DNA of 64,000 bases. It comes from Limonium bicolor. Lineage: Eukaryota; Streptophyta; Magnoliopsida; Caryophyllales; Plumbaginaceae. The notes under the pieces are model-generated. The model searched no databases. It was not told where the DNA came from and saw only the letters and a list, made by a program, of their open reading frames with translations. Location: the NCBI GenBank assembly GCA_023374045.1, contig CM041783.1, forward strand, positions 94,895,298 through 94,959,297, in the 5' to 3' direction. The position numbers and the translations under genes were made by a program. This document shows, in pieces, positions 60,038-64,000 of the stretch. Position 1 is the stretch's first letter. Each line of letters opens with the position of its first letter.

Positions 60038-61000
60038 TTCTCCCCCCGTTAAACAAAGCTTCGTCCCCGATGCTTAACTTACCACCATCACCAAAATACC
60101 CAAACACAAATACAAATCTTTGACGACAAGGTAATACCACCAAGCATTAAATAGCCATAAATAAATGTCACATAATCATAGCACACAAGCACATAAGCAC
60201 ACAAGTCAATTTCCAAATACTGAGTAACATCATATTAATCATGTCAATAATTATATCAACACCTCATACATGGTGTCAAACTATTTATTTTCAAAAGTAT
60301 CCAACCACAAAATCCCAAACTTTATGTTCTCCTTATGTAATCCACTTCATTAAAACATGAACCAACACACAATTCCTCATGATATAAAGCATATTAACAC
60401 ACATAACCATGTCAATTATTTTGTCACTCATCACCTATTACACACATACAATAACAATCCATCTACTTCAGACAATTCATCACATAGCAAAAAGATAATA
60501 ATTTTGATCATAAACATGTCAAACACTTTAAGTGTCCTATTGCATCAATCTCAGATATTAATATCAAACTATCCTCAATTATTTCACCACTAATCAACAC
60601 CTACGTCTTACACCAACCACGCTTCCACTGCGCTACTCTGATCTAATTTTCGTGATCACTTACAGGAAGCTTCAGGAATCCTCCAACCCTGCCATGGTCA
60701 GTGCCAGTGTTGAACTATCCTTCCACCTCAATTTGTTTTCAGTTTCCCTTGATCTGACCAGGATCAAGGTCAACCTTCCACGTCAGATTCAAGCAATTTG
60801 CACAATTAAACAAGTTCCAGTTTAATCCTAGTATAGCCCCAATTATCCGACGACCACAACTAATTCCAAACAATCAAACAAATCGGTAACAAGCAACAAA
60901 CACAATTCCCATCCCCACGGCTTGTCAAGTTTTTAAGCCTAGATTTAATCTTAACTCAACCAAAGCTCCCTAGAGACCAAACCTGCTCTGATACCACTTC
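60038..61000 (-). mobile_element. Element F interior 2, non-coding
   Basis: 963 bp, nearly identical to interior 1: polypurine tract at 60038-60053, conserved island at about 60648-60793 and primer binding site at 60985-60996. Confidence 0.85.
60985..60996 (-). promoter_or_regulatory. Primer binding site, F interior 2
   Basis: The minus strand reads TGGTATCAGAGC. Confidence 0.9.
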
Positions 61001-64000
61001 TGTAACACCCCGTTTTCACACACTAAAATTTTCTTATTACTTGAACAACTTACTACAATATTTTACAGCGGAAGACTAAATAACACCTAAGTCAAACCGG
61101 AGCGCTACCGCCACACCCACACCAACTAGTGTGGATGCTAAGGCTAATCCACCTACAACCTAACTCCCGGAACATGCTCCAAGGAGTTTACCACTTACAA
61201 ATAAATAAAATTTCTAGCTATGTCGGCGCGTTCCCTTGTCCCAAGCTCAAGAGCAATATCACACAAAGAATCAACTTCACCTGCAACAAACCTGTGGCCA
61301 GCAAACAATCACACAAAAGGGCCACAGGCACAAACCAGAAAACGTCAGCAAAGCTGAGTAACAAATATCAACCCTGTAAAATTCACTCTCTTTGAAAAAA
61401 ACCTTTTTAGCAGCATAAAGGCACACATCAACACAAACAACCATGTTATCAACCACAAACACAAGTTTACAACACACTCACCTTCCTTGAGACATTTTAC
61501 CTTAACACAAACCACCTGTTCATAATGATATCACAATACCAGCAAACTCACCAGAGACATAAATCCAATAATATTTTGGAAACCACATAACAATTCCCAC
61601 CAGTTTGTATCTCAATTATTAACATTCCACCAATCCTCGGGCACACCGGTCTTTCGACAAAGAGCTACTAGGCTCTCGGCCCCTTGGACAAATAATTCCA
61701 CCACCTCACCCCATGTCCTTAAGTGTGCACACCCCCTATGAATCATCAGTCCATAGAGTAGATCATGATGGCTTAGCTCCAATACATTGGTAGGAGCGAA
61801 AATTCAGTGAATGGCCAACCATGGCTCGACAAATTGAAGGAGCTAACCATAGCTCAATAGTTTCGAAATATATATTTCCAAATTCACACTTCCACCACCA
61901 TAAGTAATATCAACCTTTCCAACATATAAATATCATCCACAATCATATAAAATTGCTCAAAATAACCACCAACCAAAGGATAGCAATAAACAAGATTAAT
62001 CACATATTAAAGTACAAACAACCCACCTTTAGAATTAAAACCTTGTATAAGGTTAGACTTTGTCTAACTTTGTTCCACCTGAATATCCACTCCATCAAAA
62101 TCAAGCTTTCTCTTAGCAATCACAGATCAACAAGAATTCCACACCAAGAGTAGTCACCAAAAATCATTCCAGAGCCTTTCAAGGCTAAGCCAAGCAACAA
62201 AACACCCAAAACCATACTTAAACACAATTTTCCTTCTTTCCAAGTTTTAGCACACATATAACCTTACAAGACTTCCTTATACCTTTTACACTTCACCACC
62301 TCTTACAACTTCAACCACAAGTCATATTAGGACCATAATGACCAGAGAACCATTAAATCCAATAACCAACACACAATTACACTTATTCAAGCTTAAAGCA
62401 CACCTTTATCCCAAATCACTTCCTAGTAATTCGAATGACATCCCAAAGGAGTTTCGACCTGAATTTTTGACCATAGATATAAATTCGAAATATAAGAATA
62501 CCCTCAAAATTTCAGCTCAAACCCATGTCGGAAACTCATCTAAACAACTCCTAAAGCTTAAAGCTCATTATTTTCCCTTGCCATGTCTATCCGACTTAAA
62601 TATCTTCATTCGACTTCATTTTTTGACCATAACCATATGTTCACTATTAAAGACTACCCTCAAAATTTTAAGGCAAGATGAATTCGGGAACCTATTTAAC
62701 TAAGTCTCAAGGCTTAAAACACCATTTAAGCCCTCCCACCTTGACCTAGCATTTTTATGTCTAACCACGAGTTCCCACCACCTATAATCAATTATTATGA
62801 GTTAATATAGGTAGAATAACACACCAAACTCAACAAAATCCCATCGAAATCACTCAAGGAGTCTTAAAACACATTTTTCCTCCCTAAAAGTTCCCTAGAA
62901 CTTATCCTACTTCCCAAAGGTATTTTCGCCTGAATATTTGATATTATTCTAGTAATAACTATCTAAGAACACTGTCAAAATTTCAGCTCAAGAGAAGCTA
63001 GGGTTCGGAAGTTACCATTAACAAGAGTTAAAGCTCAAAATCAGGGTTAAAGAAAGAAATGGTGAGCATAAGTGTTACCTGGAATCTCCTTGCCATTTTA
63101 GCCACGACACTTACAAGTCCCTTAGCTAAATGAAATCAATTCTTTCCACAAACCAATTCGTCCATTCACCAGCTCCTTCTCCCTCCTTGAAAATCTGTTT
63201 TTCCTTGATTTCTAGCTTGAATCGACTTCTCCAATGGTGGGTGTTGAGTTCTATGAGCTTCTATGGTGTTCTAATGGCGTGAGGTGAGTGAGGAAGGCAG
63301 GTAATCGGTTCCCATCTCATTCTTAAGGATGGCGTGAGTGAATTCCAATTTTACTTCATTAATTAAGTGTAATGATTACTAAGATAACCTTATCTCTTCC
63401 TAAGCCATTAGATTAGTGACAATTGTCTAGATTAAATCTCAGCCCTCCATGTGTGACCGGCCTTAATGATGAAGGAGACAAGTGGCATGGGTAATAAAGA
63501 GTATAAGACAAAATAGAATGATGTCTTCACTTACAGCCGTCGGATCGTAGATATTTTGCTTGGATAATCTCCACCTCCATGTGTGACCACCCCTCATTAA
63601 TGAAGGTGACACATGTCTTCTCTTGATTGAACCATGTGTAACTAATCATCTCTTGACACCTCGACGCTTACATCATCGTTATGTCATGCCGACATCATCA
63701 CTGCATCATCACTGCATCATCACTGCATCACCACTGCATCACCACTGCATCATCATGGTCAAAGTTGACCATTGACCAAGGTTTGACCAATGTCCAATGT
63801 TTGACCGAAGTCAGACCAAAGTTGACCTAGGTTTGACCACAGTTGACCGGGGCTTCTAGAACTCCATGCAACTCACCGAAATTTCAGTGTTTCTCGGAAC
63901 TTTCTGAACTAGGGTTTCTCCAAGGTTTCTTGGTTGATTCCCAACCACTATGGCTTCCTCGTGTTCTCTAATAATTCCTAAGGAACTATGGTTTCCATTA
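61001..64000 (-). repeat. Element F LTR copy 3, cut by the window edge
   Basis: It matches copies 1 and 2 from their right-hand end inward. About 30 bp of the expected length is missing because the window ends. Confidence 0.88.
63757..63848 (-). promoter_or_regulatory. W-box cluster, F LTR copy 3
   Basis: Third copy of the TTGACC cluster, with the same order and spacing as in copy 2. Confidence 0.6.

Larger units (their letters stand above)
53015..64000 (-). mobile_element. Element F: tandem LTR-interior-LTR-interior-LTR array
   Basis: Three ~3.03 kb LTRs (53015-56044, 57010-60037, 61001-end) alternate with two ~0.96 kb interiors. Each interior has a polypurine tract on its left and a primer binding site on its right, for minus-strand transcription. 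No coding domain is present. The period is about 3.99 kb. The last LTR should end roughly 30 bp beyond the window. The five bases left of the array are TACTC. It inserted into RT of element C. Confidence 0.9.

Overview
The window is plant nuclear DNA made almost entirely of nested Ty3/gypsy LTR retrotransposons. I see no host gene, rRNA or tRNA. The evidence is a chromovirus-type pol with a chromodomain, primer binding sites complementary to plant initiator tRNA-Met (TGGTATCAGAGC), polypurine tracts directly before LTRs, and LTRs of 3 to 4.7 kb that start TGAAATACC or similar and end GGGGTGTTACA. A seed plant with a large, repeat-rich genome is likely; the species cannot be told from this window.

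Layout. 1-3311: 3' part of a pol (protease, RT, RNase H, integrase, chromodomain) of element A on the + strand; its 3' LTR is 17687-21599. 3386-17293: LARD1, a non-autonomous minus-strand element with 4.5 kb LTRs and a 4.9 kb non-coding interior, lying in the 3' untranslated part of A. 21600-22414: remnant of another minus-strand LTR. 22415-25528: the first 3.1 kb of LTR G (+). 25529-31219: LTR and start of the interior of B (+). From 31220: element C (+), with LTR 31220-35360, gag, an AlkB-like dioxygenase, then pol. C is interrupted in its protease by LARD2 (38109-51765, minus, perfect GGCAC target duplication) and in its RT region by F (53015 to the window end, minus), a short-interior element present as LTR-interior-LTR-interior-LTR.

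The main discovery candidate is element C. Between the gag zinc knuckles and the protease it carries an ALKBH1-like 2-oxoglutarate/Fe(II) dioxygenase (about 37133-37871) with the HxD, distal His and RxNxTxR motifs. Its gag is split by short GT-AG introns whose removal restores the reading frame. The donor at the end of gag (37001) is in phase with two acceptors, one opening the AlkB exon (37132) and one opening pol (38068). AlkB could therefore be a stop-containing alternative exon that divides output between gag-AlkB and gag-pol.

A second theme is RNA-like structure shared by divergent LTR families. It includes arrays of hairpins repeating every ~72 nt whose two arms co-vary between families, a conserved double hairpin near the LTR 3' end followed by CAG|GTA, three evenly phased AAG|GTAA motifs in the leader, and a ~145 nt island in the interiors of three non-autonomous families. 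A recurring caution: paired LTRs differ mainly by small indels, so some frameshifts may be assembly errors.
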